Positions 1 through 7,312 are shown, numbered from the stretch's first letter. The stretch: DNA of 10,244 nucleotides from Candidatus Moraniibacteriota bacterium (GCA_018400055.1 JAGYNK010000014.1:1-10244); one strand, 5' to 3'. Notes: generated by a model from the sequence alone, not told the origin. Numbers and translations are program-made.

Positions 1-108
1 CTTCTCCTCCGTTTTTTCTATCTTCATCTTAATATGTCCGTTGCTCTTCAAAAATTTCTCCATCTGGCTTATACTGCCAGTAGGCAAATTATTCATATTG
101 ATTCTCAT
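1..108 (-). CDS. Partial leftward ORF, possible IS481/integrase-like transposase N-terminus
   Basis: On the minus strand an ATG at 108 opens 36 codons that run off the window edge without a stop. The peptide begins MRINMNNLPTGSISQMEKFL and is lysine-rich after that. The frame is closed upstream by TAA at 178-180, so the start is at 108, or at 96 if Met5 is used. The pattern I-x-x-M/Q-x-x-F-L-x-S near the N-terminus resembles, from memory, the leading helix of DDE integrase/transposase proteins found in CPR genomes, but 36 residues are too few to be sure. The context supports this reading: a cluster of repeated TGCAAAATGAGCC-like motifs lies just upstream, as at IS481-type ends. AGGAAGG lies about 22 nt before the start, too far for a standard SD. 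It could instead be any small unknown protein. Confidence 0.4.
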   Translation of the reverse strand, partial: MRINMNNLPTGSISQMEKFLKSNGHIKMKIEKTEEK

Positions 109-138
109 AAATCCATTATGAATAATAATTGCCTTCCT

Positions 139-166
139 GCAAAATGAGCCTTCGGGCTTATTTTGC
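139..166. repeat. 12-bp hairpin with TTCG tetraloop
   Basis: GCAAAATGAGCC (139-150) pairs with GGCTTATTTTGC (155-166) over 12 bp with one G-T wobble, closing a TTCG loop between C and G, which is the extra-stable tetraloop form on the plus-strand RNA. No T-tract follows on either strand, so a classical intrinsic terminator is unlikely. It is formed by two opposed copies of the putative IS motif. It may limit read-through transcription into or out of the element. Confidence 0.65.
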
Positions 167-218
167 GTTGGAATGGGTTATCATTTCGGTATCATCTTGC
201 ATTGGACAAGACTATTAT

Positions 219-247
219 TTGTAAATAAGGCCGAGAAGAGCTATTAT
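219..247 (+). promoter_or_regulatory. Candidate sigma70-type promoter of the glycyl-tRNA synthetase gene
   Basis: TTGTAA (219-224) and TATTAT (242-247) are separated by 17 nt, the optimal spacing. Transcription would begin near 254, leaving an AT-rich leader of about 40 nt before the ATG at 296. The promoter lies just outside the putative IS end at 208. Two-box matches are common in AT-rich DNA, so confidence is moderate. Confidence 0.4.
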
Positions 248-295
248 TAAATAAAGAAAAATATTGTAAAAATATTACTTAATCATTTTTTAATT

Positions 296-1714
296 ATGAC
301 CAAAAAACAAGATAAAAATAATTTACAAAATGAAGATCTGATGGAAGAAATCATTTCTCTGTGCAAAAGGAGGGGTTTTATTTTTCCATCCTCGGAAATT
401 TACGGCGGATTTTCAGCCGTTTATGATTACGGACCTTATGGCGTAGAGTTGGCCAACAACATAAAAGCAGCTTGGTGGAAAGCCATGGTGCGAGAAAATG
501 AAAATATTGTGGGACTGGATTCCAGCATTTTTATGCATCCCAAGGTTTGGGAAGCTTCGGGGCACACCAGCGGGTTCGCCGATCCTCTAGCGGAATGTAA
601 AGGGTGCCATACTCGGGTGAGAGTGGATCATCTCTTGGAAGAAGCCGGCGTTTTTGCGGACGAAAAAATGAGCGCCGAAGAAATTAATAAATTGCTGAAA
701 GAAAACAGAGAAAAATTGAAATGTCCCAAATGCGGCGGCCATAATTTTTCCGAAGCCAAAGAATTTAATTTGCTAGTCCAATCCAATCTGGGAAATTTCA
801 CGAGTGATTGGAGTAAAACCCCGGTTTATTTAAGAGGGGAGACTTGTCAGGGAATTTATATTAATTTTAAAAATGTTTTGGATTCCGCGCGGGTAAAAAT
901 CCCGTTCGGAATTGCCCAAATTGGCAAAGCTTTTCGGAATGAAATAACGGCGCGCCAATTTATTTTTCGCAAGCGCGAGTTTGAACAAATGGAGATGCAA
1001 TATTTTGTCCATCCGGACGAATCCGACAAGAGCTACAAAGAATGGAAAGAGCGACGCTGGCAATTTTACCTAAATCTTGGAATTAAAAAAGAAAATCTAA
1101 AATGGCACGAGCATGAAAATCTGGTTTTTTACGCCAAAGCGGCTTGGGATATTGAATATAAATATCCCTTCGGATTTAAAGAACTGGAAGGTGTACACGC
1201 CCGCGGAGATTATGATTTAAAACAGCACGCAAAATATTCCGGAAAAGATTTGTCTTACCGCGATCCCCAAACCAATGAGAAATACATTCCCTTTGTAGTG
1301 GAAACATCCGCCGGAGTGGACCGCACTTTTCTGGCCGTAATTACGGACGTAATTACGAAAGAAAAACTGGAAGATGGCAGCGAAAGGACAGTCATGAAAT
1401 TTCCCAAAGAATTAGCGCCGATTAAAATAGCTGTCTTCCCATTGCTTAAAAACAAGCCGGAGCTGGTAAAAAAAGCCAGAGAAATTTATGATAATTTGAA
1501 ATCGCAGCATATGTGCGAATTTGACGACAACGGCAATATCGGCAAGAGATATAGGCGGCAAGATGAAATCGGAACGCCTTATTGCATCACGGTAGACTTT
1601 GAAACCTTAAAAGACGAAACGGTGACTATTCGCGACAGGGACACGATGGAACAAGAGAGAGTAAAAATCAAAAAAATCAATGAAGAACTGAAAATGCGTC
1701 TGGCAAAAAAATAA
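296..1714 (+). CDS. glyQS: Glycyl-tRNA synthetase, single-chain (alpha2) class II type
   Basis: Attaches glycine to tRNA-Gly in the cytoplasm. The 472-residue chain has the organisation of the homodimeric class II enzyme rather than the separate GlyQ/GlyS subunits. The N-terminal segment has FIFPSSEIYGG and YDYGPYG, typical of the family. An insertion carries two Cys pairs (C101/C104 and C143/C146) that look like a zinc knuckle. RGETCQGIYINF precedes class II motif 2 (F213-R214-N215-E216 through the REFEQMEM segment). Motif 3 is SAGVDRTFLA with R343. The last ~100 residues (from about APIKIAVFPL) form the anticodon-binding domain. The start at 296 has no SD; Met16 is the only other plausible start, but the first residues fit the family length. 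It is the first plus-strand gene after the putative IS end and probably has its own promoter at 219-247. Confidence 0.97.
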   Translation: MTKKQDKNNLQNEDLMEEIISLCKRRGFIFPSSEIYGGFSAVYDYGPYGVELANNIKAAWWKAMVRENENIVGLDSSIFMHPKVWEASGHTSGFADPLAECKGCHTRVRVDHLLEEAGVFADEKMSAEEINKLLKENREKLKCPKCGGHNFSEAKEFNLLVQSNLGNFTSDWSKTPVYLRGETCQGIYINFKNVLDSARVKIPFGIAQIGKAFRNEITARQFIFRKREFEQMEMQYFVHPDESDKSYKEWKERRWQFYLNLGIKKENLKWHEHENLVFYAKAAWDIEYKYPFGFKELEGVHARGDYDLKQHAKYSGKDLSYRDPQTNEKYIPFVVETSAGVDRTFLAVITDVITKEKLEDGSERTVMKFPKELAPIKIAVFPLLKNKPELVKKAREIYDNLKSQHMCEFDDNGNIGKRYRRQDEIGTPYCITVDFETLKDETVTIRDRDTMEQERVKIKKINEELKMRLAKK

Positions 1715-1715
1715 A

Positions 1716-1752
1716 GTACTATCATACAACTATACAACTATATATGATAGTA
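1716..1752. repeat. 37-bp palindromic element, copy 1 (upstream of the TrpR-like gene)
   Basis: TACTATCATA (1717-1726) and TATGATAGTA (1743-1752) form a perfect 10-bp inverted repeat around two direct copies of CAACTATA (1727-1734, 1735-1742). It begins one base after the glyQS stop and ends 40 nt before the TrpR-like start. It has the same length as the element at 2232-2268 and matches it at 29 of 37 positions by hand alignment. No T-tract follows, which argues against a simple terminator. It could be an operator, a leader structure or a dispersed repeat. Confidence 0.75.
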
Positions 1753-1792
1753 TAAATTAATTGTATATAAAAAATATTTAAAAATACAAAAT

Positions 1793-2215
1793 ATGTCCAA
1801 GGTAAAACTGACTTCTATTTCTCAAAAAGAAAGGATGGAGATTGTTGGAGATCTTTTTGATCTTGTCTATGGACTTAAAACAAAAAAAGAAACAATTGAT
1901 TTTTTAGTGGGATTGTTAACCTCCAGTGAGTCATTAATGTTAGCGAGAAGAGTACAAATTGCTAAAAAACTGATTGAGGAAAAAACATACCAAGAAATAA
2001 GGGATGATTTAAAGGTTAGCTATAACACCATTAATATTGTTGAACAATGGCTTAATGCCAGAAAAGGAGCTTACCGAAAAATTTTGACCAACTGGCTAAA
2101 GGAAAATAAAAAACAACAAAAACAAGAAAATAAAAATTATAAAAGAAATAATTATACAAGCCTATTGGATCGTTATCCGCAACATAGATTTTTAAAAGAT
2201 CTGCTAGGTCTTTAA
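1793..2215 (+). CDS. TrpR/YerC-like helix-turn-helix DNA-binding protein
   Basis: A 140-residue protein with the Trp-repressor fold (YerC/YecD-type). The all-helical core covers about residues 10-100. The helix-turn-helix lies in the LARRVQIAKKLIEEKTYQEI stretch followed by LKVSYNTINIVEQWL, matching the R-x-x-I/V-A-x-x-L...T-Y/S-x-x-I...T-I pattern of YerC and TrpR. A Lys/Gln/Asn-rich linker at about residues 102-122 leads to a short extension ending RFLKDLLGL that the roughly 100-residue YerC proteins lack. Its ligand and targets cannot be read from sequence; YerC-type proteins do not necessarily bind tryptophan. No SD precedes the ATG. The gene is bracketed by two copies of a 37-bp palindrome, each about 40 nt before a gene start. 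This would suit autoregulation, but that is an inference. Confidence 0.85.
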   Translation: MSKVKLTSISQKERMEIVGDLFDLVYGLKTKKETIDFLVGLLTSSESLMLARRVQIAKKLIEEKTYQEIRDDLKVSYNTINIVEQWLNARKGAYRKILTNWLKENKKQQKQENKNYKRNNYTSLLDRYPQHRFLKDLLGL

Positions 2216-2231
2216 AGGGCGAATCAAGAAA

Positions 2232-2268
2232 GCACTATCATATAACTATATATAGTTGTATGATAGTA
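2232..2268. repeat. 37-bp palindromic element, copy 2 (upstream of the NIF3-like gene)
   Basis: ACTATCATATAACTATA (2234-2250) is followed directly by its complement (2251-2267), giving a 17-bp palindrome with one G-T wobble pair and no spacer. Relative to copy 1 the outer arms are conserved, while the eight central bases TATAGTTG (2251-2258) are the exact reverse complement of CAACTATA at the same place in copy 1. It ends 42 nt before the next start at 2311, against 40 nt for copy 1. The central AACTATATATAGTT contains ACTA and TAGT half-sites, loosely like the E. coli TrpR operator core. Confidence 0.8.
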
Positions 2269-2310
2269 TGTTAAGATGACGTAAATAAATAATCGTTAAA
2301 TGTTTAAAAA

Positions 2311-3255
2311 ATGATGACTTTAAGACAAATTTACGAGCTGGCTATTGATTTGGGAATAAAAAATGATTTGCGTCCCAAGAAGGAAATCAATAAAAAGCTG
2401 ACTAGAATTAAAAAGCAATATCAAAAACTTAGCAAAGAAGAAAAATCATTTTTTGATAAAGAGAAGCTGACCAATCCATATTTGGATTCTCGTATTCACT
2501 TTGATTCCGGAAAAAAAATTAAGAAAGTCATAGCGGGCATTGATATTGATGCCGGTGAATTGCTAATAGCGGAAAAACTGGGAGCGGACGCAGCCATCGC
2601 CCATCATCCGGTTGGGAAAGGGTTAGCTTCACTGGATGACGTGATGCATTTGCAAGCCGATGTTTTGTCGCAATACGGAGTGCCGATTAACATAGCGGAA
2701 GGATTAATGAAGATAAGAATCAGCGAAGTTTCCAGGAGCGTTAATCCAATTAACCACTTTAAATCTCCCATGGCGGCTGAAAATCTGAAAATGAGTTTTC
2801 TGAACGCACATACTCCGGCGGATAATATGGTGGCCACTTTTATCAAAAACTTAATAGAAAAAAATAATCCGGAATATGTAGAAGATGTGCTTGACATACT
2901 TAATGAAATTCCCGAATATAAAGAGGCGCGAAAGCGAGGAGTGGGACCAACTTTATTTGCGGGAGACAAAAATTGCCACACCGGCAAAATAGCTATTACG
3001 GAATTTACCGGGGGGACGGAAGGGAATCCTAAGCTTTATGAGAAAATGGCGCAAGCTGGAATCGGAACGGTTGTTTCCATGCATCAAAGTGAAGATCATC
3101 GTAAAGAAGCTAAAAAGGCGCACATTAATGTGGTAGTGGCCGGACACATTTCCTCCGATTCCATCGGCATGAATTTATTCTTAGACGAGCTGGAAAAAAG
3201 GGGAGTAAAAATTATTCCGTGCTCAGGTTTAATTAGAATAAGCAGAAATAAATAA
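2311..3255 (+). CDS. NIF3-like (NGG1-interacting factor 3 family) metal-binding protein
   Basis: A 314-residue protein of the NIF3 family, whose members bind a two-metal centre; their exact reaction is unsettled. Visible landmarks are AIAHHPVGKG with H98-H99 (the family's HHP motif), DIDAG near residue 78, NAHTPADN (H167, D171; the family's HT-x-x-D motif), SMH (H258) and AGHISSD (H279). Together these match the scattered His/Asp/Glu ligands of NIF3 proteins. The N-terminal ~65 residues are a charged helical extension not typical of YbgI/YqfO. The central segment 180-210 is a helical insertion. ATG codons at 2311 and 2314 are both possible. The stop abuts the next ATG, so it is translated with the M16 protease gene, probably from one mRNA. 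Confidence 0.85.
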   Translation: MMTLRQIYELAIDLGIKNDLRPKKEINKKLTRIKKQYQKLSKEEKSFFDKEKLTNPYLDSRIHFDSGKKIKKVIAGIDIDAGELLIAEKLGADAAIAHHPVGKGLASLDDVMHLQADVLSQYGVPINIAEGLMKIRISEVSRSVNPINHFKSPMAAENLKMSFLNAHTPADNMVATFIKNLIEKNNPEYVEDVLDILNEIPEYKEARKRGVGPTLFAGDKNCHTGKIAITEFTGGTEGNPKLYEKMAQAGIGTVVSMHQSEDHRKEAKKAHINVVVAGHISSDSIGMNLFLDELEKRGVKIIPCSGLIRISRNK

Positions 3256-4524
3256 ATGAATTACAAAAAAACAAAGTTAAAAAACGGCTTGCGATTGATT
3301 ACTGTTCCCATGAAAGGAACGGAAACAGCCACGGTAATGATTATGGCAGGAGTAGGATCACGTTGCGAAACTGAAAAAGAAGCGGGTCTGTCCCATTTTA
3401 TTGAACATATGTTTTTCAAGGGAACCCAAAGACGTCCGAATACTTTAGCTATCTCCGAAGAATTGGATTCCGTCGGCGGTGAATTTAACGCATTCACTTC
3501 AAAAGATACGACTGCTTATTACGCTAAAGTCGATTCCAAACATTTTGAGACTGCGCTGGACATAATTTCTGATATGTATTTAAACTCAAAAATTGCCGAA
3601 GAAGAAATTAAACGGGAAAGAGGAACGATTTTACAAGAACTGAGTATGTACGAGGATACTCCCGTAAGGGTGATTAACGATTTATTTGAAAACTTGCTTT
3701 ATAAAAAGAGTCCCTTGGGATGGGATATTATCGGCTATAAAAAAAATATAGAAGCGTTTAAAAGAAAAGATTTTATAAATTATATAAAACGTTTTTATGT
3801 GGCTAACAATTCCGTTGTCTGCGTGGCGGGTAAATTTAATGAAAAAGAAATAATCCATAAAATTAAAAAATATTTTTCCAAAACAAAGGCGGACGGTTTA
3901 CCCATTGTTGAAAAAATCAAAGAGAAACAATCTCATCCCGAATTAAAAATAAAGTACAAAAAAACCGATCAGACCCATTTGATTTTAGGCGTAAGAGCTT
4001 ATGATTATAACCACCGGGACAGATTCGTTCTTTCTGTTTTAGCGGTGATTTTGGGTGGCAATATGAGCAGTCGTTTATTTATTAAAGTGCGGGAACGGCG
4101 CGGTCTGGCTTACTCTATAAAAACAGGAAAAGAAGATTATTGCGATTGCGGCTATTTGGCAACTCAGGCCGGCGTGGAACATAAAAATTTGGAAAAAACC
4201 ATCGAGATTATTTTAAAAGAATATAAAAAAATCGCTTCTGCGAAAGTGAATCAAAAAGAATTGCAGAAAGCCAAGGACTATATCAAAGGTAAAAGCCTTA
4301 TGAATTTTGAATCTTCGGATGAAGTGGCTATGTTTTTCATAGAGCAGGAAACCAAAAGAAAAAAAATAATGCCTATGGAAGATATAATCAAAATGGTTGA
4401 TAAGGTGACGGCGGACGATATTTTAAGAGTGGCCCGGGATATTTTTAAACCGGAAAAGTTGAATTTGGCTGTGATTGGTCCTCATAAAAACGGAAAAAAA
4501 TTGGAAAAGATTTTAAACTTATAA
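3256..4524 (+). CDS. M16 family zinc metallopeptidase (YmxG/processing-peptidase-like)
   Basis: A 422-residue protein with the full single-unit M16 layout. The inverted zinc motif HFIEH (H47, E50 catalytic, H51) is followed 77 residues later by the third ligand E128 in ILQELSMYEDTP. GGEFNAFTSKDTTAYY follows the active site, as in mitochondrial processing peptidase beta and YmxG/PqqL-like enzymes. The second half carries the substrate-binding R-x-x-x-Y motif (R282...Y286 in RRGLAYSI). No signal peptide is visible, so it is likely cytoplasmic. Substrates are probably oligopeptides or unfolded peptides, by family analogy. Its ATG follows the NIF3-like TAA with no spacer, implying coupled translation. 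It ends toward the convergent membrane-protein gene. Confidence 0.93.
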   Translation: MNYKKTKLKNGLRLITVPMKGTETATVMIMAGVGSRCETEKEAGLSHFIEHMFFKGTQRRPNTLAISEELDSVGGEFNAFTSKDTTAYYAKVDSKHFETALDIISDMYLNSKIAEEEIKRERGTILQELSMYEDTPVRVINDLFENLLYKKSPLGWDIIGYKKNIEAFKRKDFINYIKRFYVANNSVVCVAGKFNEKEIIHKIKKYFSKTKADGLPIVEKIKEKQSHPELKIKYKKTDQTHLILGVRAYDYNHRDRFVLSVLAVILGGNMSSRLFIKVRERRGLAYSIKTGKEDYCDCGYLATQAGVEHKNLEKTIEIILKEYKKIASAKVNQKELQKAKDYIKGKSLMNFESSDEVAMFFIEQETKRKKIMPMEDIIKMVDKVTADDILRVARDIFKPEKLNLAVIGPHKNGKKLEKILNL

Positions 4525-4600
4525 AACAGAATTTAATTCAAGTTATTTAATTTCCCGTCTTGAAAAACTTAAAATCGGAAAATATATTTTTAAAAAAGAA

Positions 4601-5059
4601 TCAAAGAAAAAGCCAGACAATTGCCAGAAGGGAGAACAAGATATCGTTGACGGAATTTCTTAAATTCCATTGACTTTCCGGAGAATCAGGCGGAAATTTA
4701 TGGACCCATTTGTGTAGCTGATAAGGTTTTTTTAGAAAAGCTATTTTAAATTTCCAATATAAGAATGTCAGCAAATCGGGAAACATTGAAAAAAACGCTC
4801 CCCAGAAAACCAAAAACATTTGAACCGGACTAAAATTTTTAAAATACGCGACAGAACCGATTATGCTCAAGCCCAAAGAAATATCCAAAATTATTTTCCA
4901 ATAGTTTTTGCGAAGTCCCATTTTTTTATCCAGATATTCGCCGTGGCGGAAATGATCCATAAAATAATGAAGCGGAATAACGATGACCATGATCAGCCAA
5001 GGATTGGCTACGGTTTTTCCGATAGCTGCTCCGGCGAGCGCATGAGTGGTTAAAATCAT
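4601..5059 (-). CDS. Small membrane protein, YdjM/DUF457-like putative metal-dependent hydrolase
   Basis: The 152-residue product has about four hydrophobic segments (roughly residues 8-32, 54-72, 78-102 and 136-152), so it is an inner-membrane protein. It begins MILTTHALAGAAIG, followed by LHYFMDHFRH and FPDLL. The intramembrane His/Asp residues (H6, H31, D35, H36, D95) fit the YdjM (LexA-binding, membrane-bound hydrolase) family, where His and Asp in and near TM helices are proposed metal ligands. The activity is unknown. It is the only complete leftward gene. It converges with the M16 gene (76-nt gap, no clear terminator) and diverges from rsmI across a repeat-rich spacer. It ends in TGA, showing that TGA is a stop here. 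Confidence 0.75.
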   Translation of the reverse strand: MILTTHALAGAAIGKTVANPWLIMVIVIPLHYFMDHFRHGEYLDKKMGLRKNYWKIILDISLGLSIIGSVAYFKNFSPVQMFLVFWGAFFSMFPDLLTFLYWKFKIAFLKKPYQLHKWVHKFPPDSPESQWNLRNSVNDILFSLLAIVWLFL

Positions 5060-5060
5060 T

Positions 5061-5122
5061 TTAGTATTTTAACATCTTAACATATCAACAATAATTAAAG
5101 CGTTGAAATGTTAAAGTGCTAA
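5061..5122. repeat. ATGTTAA/TTAACAT inverted-repeat cluster in a divergent promoter region
   Basis: Two alternative stems can form. TTAACATATCAAC (5077-5089) pairs with GTTGAAATGTTAA (5102-5114) over 13 positions with one mismatch. TTAGTATTTTAACAT (5061-5075) pairs with ATGTTAAAGTGCTAA (5108-5122) over 15 positions with two G-T wobbles. Both use the same ATGTTAA, so the folds are mutually exclusive. A further ATGTTAA at 5124-5130 contains the upstream-most possible rsmI ATG. The cluster separates divergent genes and may hold both promoters or a shared operator. Confidence 0.6.
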
Positions 5123-5138
5123 TATGTTAAATGTTATT

Positions 5139-5816
5139 ATGCTTTATATTATTGCCACTCCCATAGGAAATTTAGAAGACATTACTTTGCGAGCCTTGCG
5201 CATCTTAAAAGAAGTTAATCTAATCGCTTGCGAAGACACTAGGGTGACTAAAAAATTATTAAATCATTACGACATAAAAACCTCTCTAATATCTTACCAC
5301 CAGCATAGCCGGATAGCAAAAGTGGATTATTTAATCGGTGAGTTAAAAAAAGGAAAAGATATAGCTTTGGTAACTGATGCGGGAGCTCCCGGAATTTCCG
5401 ACCCGGGAAATATTTTAGTGGCGGAAGTTTTAAAAAATGGAATGCAAGTTTCTCCAATTCCCGGAGCGTCAGCTTTAACGACTTTGATTAGCGCGGCCGG
5501 AATCAATACGCAAAAATTTATATTCTTGGGTTTTCCTCCGCATAAAAAAGGAAGAAAAACTTTTTTTCAAGAAGTCATTTCGCAAAAATATCCCGTAATT
5601 TATTACGACTCGGTCCATCGCGTAATTAAAAACCTTAAGTTATTAAAAGAACTCAAGAAAGAAAATCTCGAAATAATTATCGGAAGAGAATTAACAAAAA
5701 TGCACGAAGAAATTATTCGCGGAAGCGTCGGAGAAATTCTGGAACATTTTGAAAAGAATCCGGAAAAATTAAAAGGGGAGTTCGCGGTTATTGCTGAAAC
5801 GCTTAATAAAAAATAA
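5139..5816 (+). CDS. rsmI: 16S rRNA (cytidine(1402)-2'-O)-methyltransferase
   Basis: RsmI transfers a methyl group from SAM to the 2'-O of C1402 in the 16S rRNA decoding centre. It belongs to the tetrapyrrole-methylase fold. Family motifs appear in order: LYIIATPIGNLEDITLRAL at the N-terminus, CEDTRVTKKLL, SYHQHSR, VTDAGAPGISDPG (SAM-binding loop), PGASALTTLISAAG, FLGFPPHKKGRK, and GRELTKMHEEIIRG. Length (about 225 residues) is normal for a short RsmI without a long C-terminal extension. I chose ATG 5139, because family proteins begin M-x-LYIVATPIGNL. An in-frame ATG at 5124 would add MLNVI and lies in the upstream ATGTTAA repeat. It leads the rsmI-metG-tatD cluster, an order also found in Bacillus. 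Confidence 0.95.
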   Translation: MLYIIATPIGNLEDITLRALRILKEVNLIACEDTRVTKKLLNHYDIKTSLISYHQHSRIAKVDYLIGELKKGKDIALVTDAGAPGISDPGNILVAEVLKNGMQVSPIPGASALTTLISAAGINTQKFIFLGFPPHKKGRKTFFQEVISQKYPVIYYDSVHRVIKNLKLLKELKKENLEIIIGRELTKMHEEIIRGSVGEILEHFEKNPEKLKGEFAVIAETLNKK

Positions 5817-5842
5817 AAATTAAATAAAAAAATTTTAATACT

Positions 5843-7282
5843 ATGAAAAACAAATTTTATATCACCACTCCCATATATTACGCGAACGCTAAGCCGCATA
5901 TAGGGCATGCTTACACAAGTGTGGCAGCGGACATATTGGCTCGTTGGAATAATCAGCAAGGCAAAAAAACTTTTTTACTCATGGGAACGGATGAGCACGG
6001 AATGAAGATTCAGAAAAAAGCGGAAGAAAAAAAGAAAGATCCCCAGCAATTTGTAAATGAAATTTCGGAAGAATTCAAGGGTTTATGCGAAAAAATAAAC
6101 ATAAACTATAACGGCTTTATCAGGACTACCGATAAAAAACACGAAGAAACTGTTCAGAAAGTTTTACAACTTCTTTATGACAGAGGTTTTATTTACAAAG
6201 GAACTTACGAAGGGCTGTATTGCGTCGGATGCGAACAATTTAAAAATGAAAGCGATTTGGTTGACGGGAAATGTCCGGAACACGGCATTAAGCCCGAAAA
6301 AATAAAAGAGGAAAGCTATCTCTTAAAAATGAAAGAAGTTAAATCGCAAATTCTTGAGAAAATAAAAAAACAAGAACTGGAAATTTCTCCGGAAAAACGC
6401 CGCAACGAAATTATTTCTTTCTTGGAGAAAAATGAATTAAAAGACGTTTCCATCTCAAGAAAAAATGTTTCTTGGGGAGTTCCGCTTCCCTTTGACAAAA
6501 AATATACCGCTTATGTTTGGATAGACGCCTTTCTTAATTATTTGACGGGAATTGGATGGAACGGTTCAATTGAACAATTTGCCTTCAGTGAGTTGTCTGA
6601 AATGAAGTGGTGGCCGCCCGACATCCAGCTTATGGGCAAGGATATTCTTAGGGTGCATGCTTCTATCTGGCTGGCCATTTTAATCTATTTGGACATAGAA
6701 TTACCTAAAAGAATTTTTGCCCATGGGCATATTTTATCCAACGGGAAAAAAATGAGTAAAACGCTGGGGAATATTATCGGAGTTGACGAAATGATTAGAA
6801 GATTCGGGGTGGATGGCACGCGCTATCTTTTAATAAGCGCGGGGACTTTTGGGGAAGATATTGACATAACCATGGAGAGGATGGTGGAAAAATATAATTC
6901 AGATCTGGCCAACGGCTTGGGAAATTTAGTTTCAAGAACAATAAAATTGGCCTCAGTTTCCGATTTCCAGTTTTTAATCTCCAATAAACTTCCCATTTCC
7001 GATGAAAAATTTTCAGAGAAGATTGAAAATTTAAGATTGAGCGAGGCTTTGGAATATATCTGGAAAGTTATCCGAGAGGACAATAAATATATTGAAGACA
7101 ATAAACCCTGGGAGCTGGTAAAAAGCGACAGGAAAAATTTTGAGAAAATTATGGAAAAACTGGCTTTTGATTTGTTTGTAATTTCGGAACTGCTGGTTCC
7201 TTTTATGCCGGAAACATCCAAAAGAATTAAAAAAGCTTTGGAAAACAACGAGTCGGTCATTTTATTTAAGAAGGCGGAATAA
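5843..7282 (+). CDS. metG: Methionyl-tRNA synthetase (short form without C-terminal tRNA-binding domain)
   Basis: Charges tRNA-Met and initiator tRNA with methionine. It is a class I enzyme of 479 residues. YITTPIYYANAKPHIGHAYT holds the HIGH motif (H19-H22). GTDEHGMKIQ follows. A zinc knuckle is C127-x-x-C130 and C144-x-x-H147. The tail of the Rossmann domain has WIDAFLNYLTG, MGKDILRVH and the second signature K303-M-S-K-T (KMSKS variant). An anticodon-binding helical bundle makes up the rest, with NKPWELVK near residue 427. There is no EMAP/Trbp111-like domain, so it is probably functional as a short monomer. Residues about 373-386 are encoded by a TTTCCAGTTTTTAATCTCC stretch resembling a low-complexity repeat also seen in tatD. 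The gene starts 26 nt after rsmI with no SD. Confidence 0.97.
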   Translation: MKNKFYITTPIYYANAKPHIGHAYTSVAADILARWNNQQGKKTFLLMGTDEHGMKIQKKAEEKKKDPQQFVNEISEEFKGLCEKININYNGFIRTTDKKHEETVQKVLQLLYDRGFIYKGTYEGLYCVGCEQFKNESDLVDGKCPEHGIKPEKIKEESYLLKMKEVKSQILEKIKKQELEISPEKRRNEIISFLEKNELKDVSISRKNVSWGVPLPFDKKYTAYVWIDAFLNYLTGIGWNGSIEQFAFSELSEMKWWPPDIQLMGKDILRVHASIWLAILIYLDIELPKRIFAHGHILSNGKKMSKTLGNIIGVDEMIRRFGVDGTRYLLISAGTFGEDIDITMERMVEKYNSDLANGLGNLVSRTIKLASVSDFQFLISNKLPISDEKFSEKIENLRLSEALEYIWKVIREDNKYIEDNKPWELVKSDRKNFEKIMEKLAFDLFVISELLVPFMPETSKRIKKALENNESVILFKKAE

Positions 7283-7312
7283 ACTTAATGAAATAACGGT
7301 AAAATATTATGT

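Larger units (their letters stand above)
1..208 (-). mobile_element. Putative end of an insertion sequence (IS481-like)
   Basis: Read on the minus strand, the element would start TGTCCAATGC at 208 and contain the truncated ORF starting at 108. Four variants of one motif lie between: TGCAAGATGATACC (201-188, minus), GAAATGATAACC (187-176, minus), CGCAAAATAAGCC (167-155, minus) and TGCAAAATGAGCC (138-150, plus). Tandem TGAGCC-like motifs inside a terminal TGT are typical of IS481-related ends, where they are thought to bind transposase. The other end, the catalytic DDE residues and any target duplication are outside the window, so the boundary at 208 is an inference. Confidence 0.4.

Noticed and set aside
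830..1063. Long open frames antisense to real genes (for example 830-1063, 2604-2987, 5603-5959 and 6823-7260 on the minus strand)
   Set aside because: They lie wholly or mostly inside strongly supported genes on the other strand, show no recognisable domain and have Ser/Phe/Ile-rich compositions typical of shadow frames.
1716..1752. Intrinsic terminator of glyQS
   Set aside because: The hairpin is AT-rich and no T-tract follows; a near-identical palindrome recurs at the same distance from the next gene start, favouring a regulatory or repeat role.
4525..4600. Bidirectional terminator between the convergent M16 and YdjM-like genes
   Set aside because: Only short AAGTT/AACTT matches are visible, too weak to support a hairpin.
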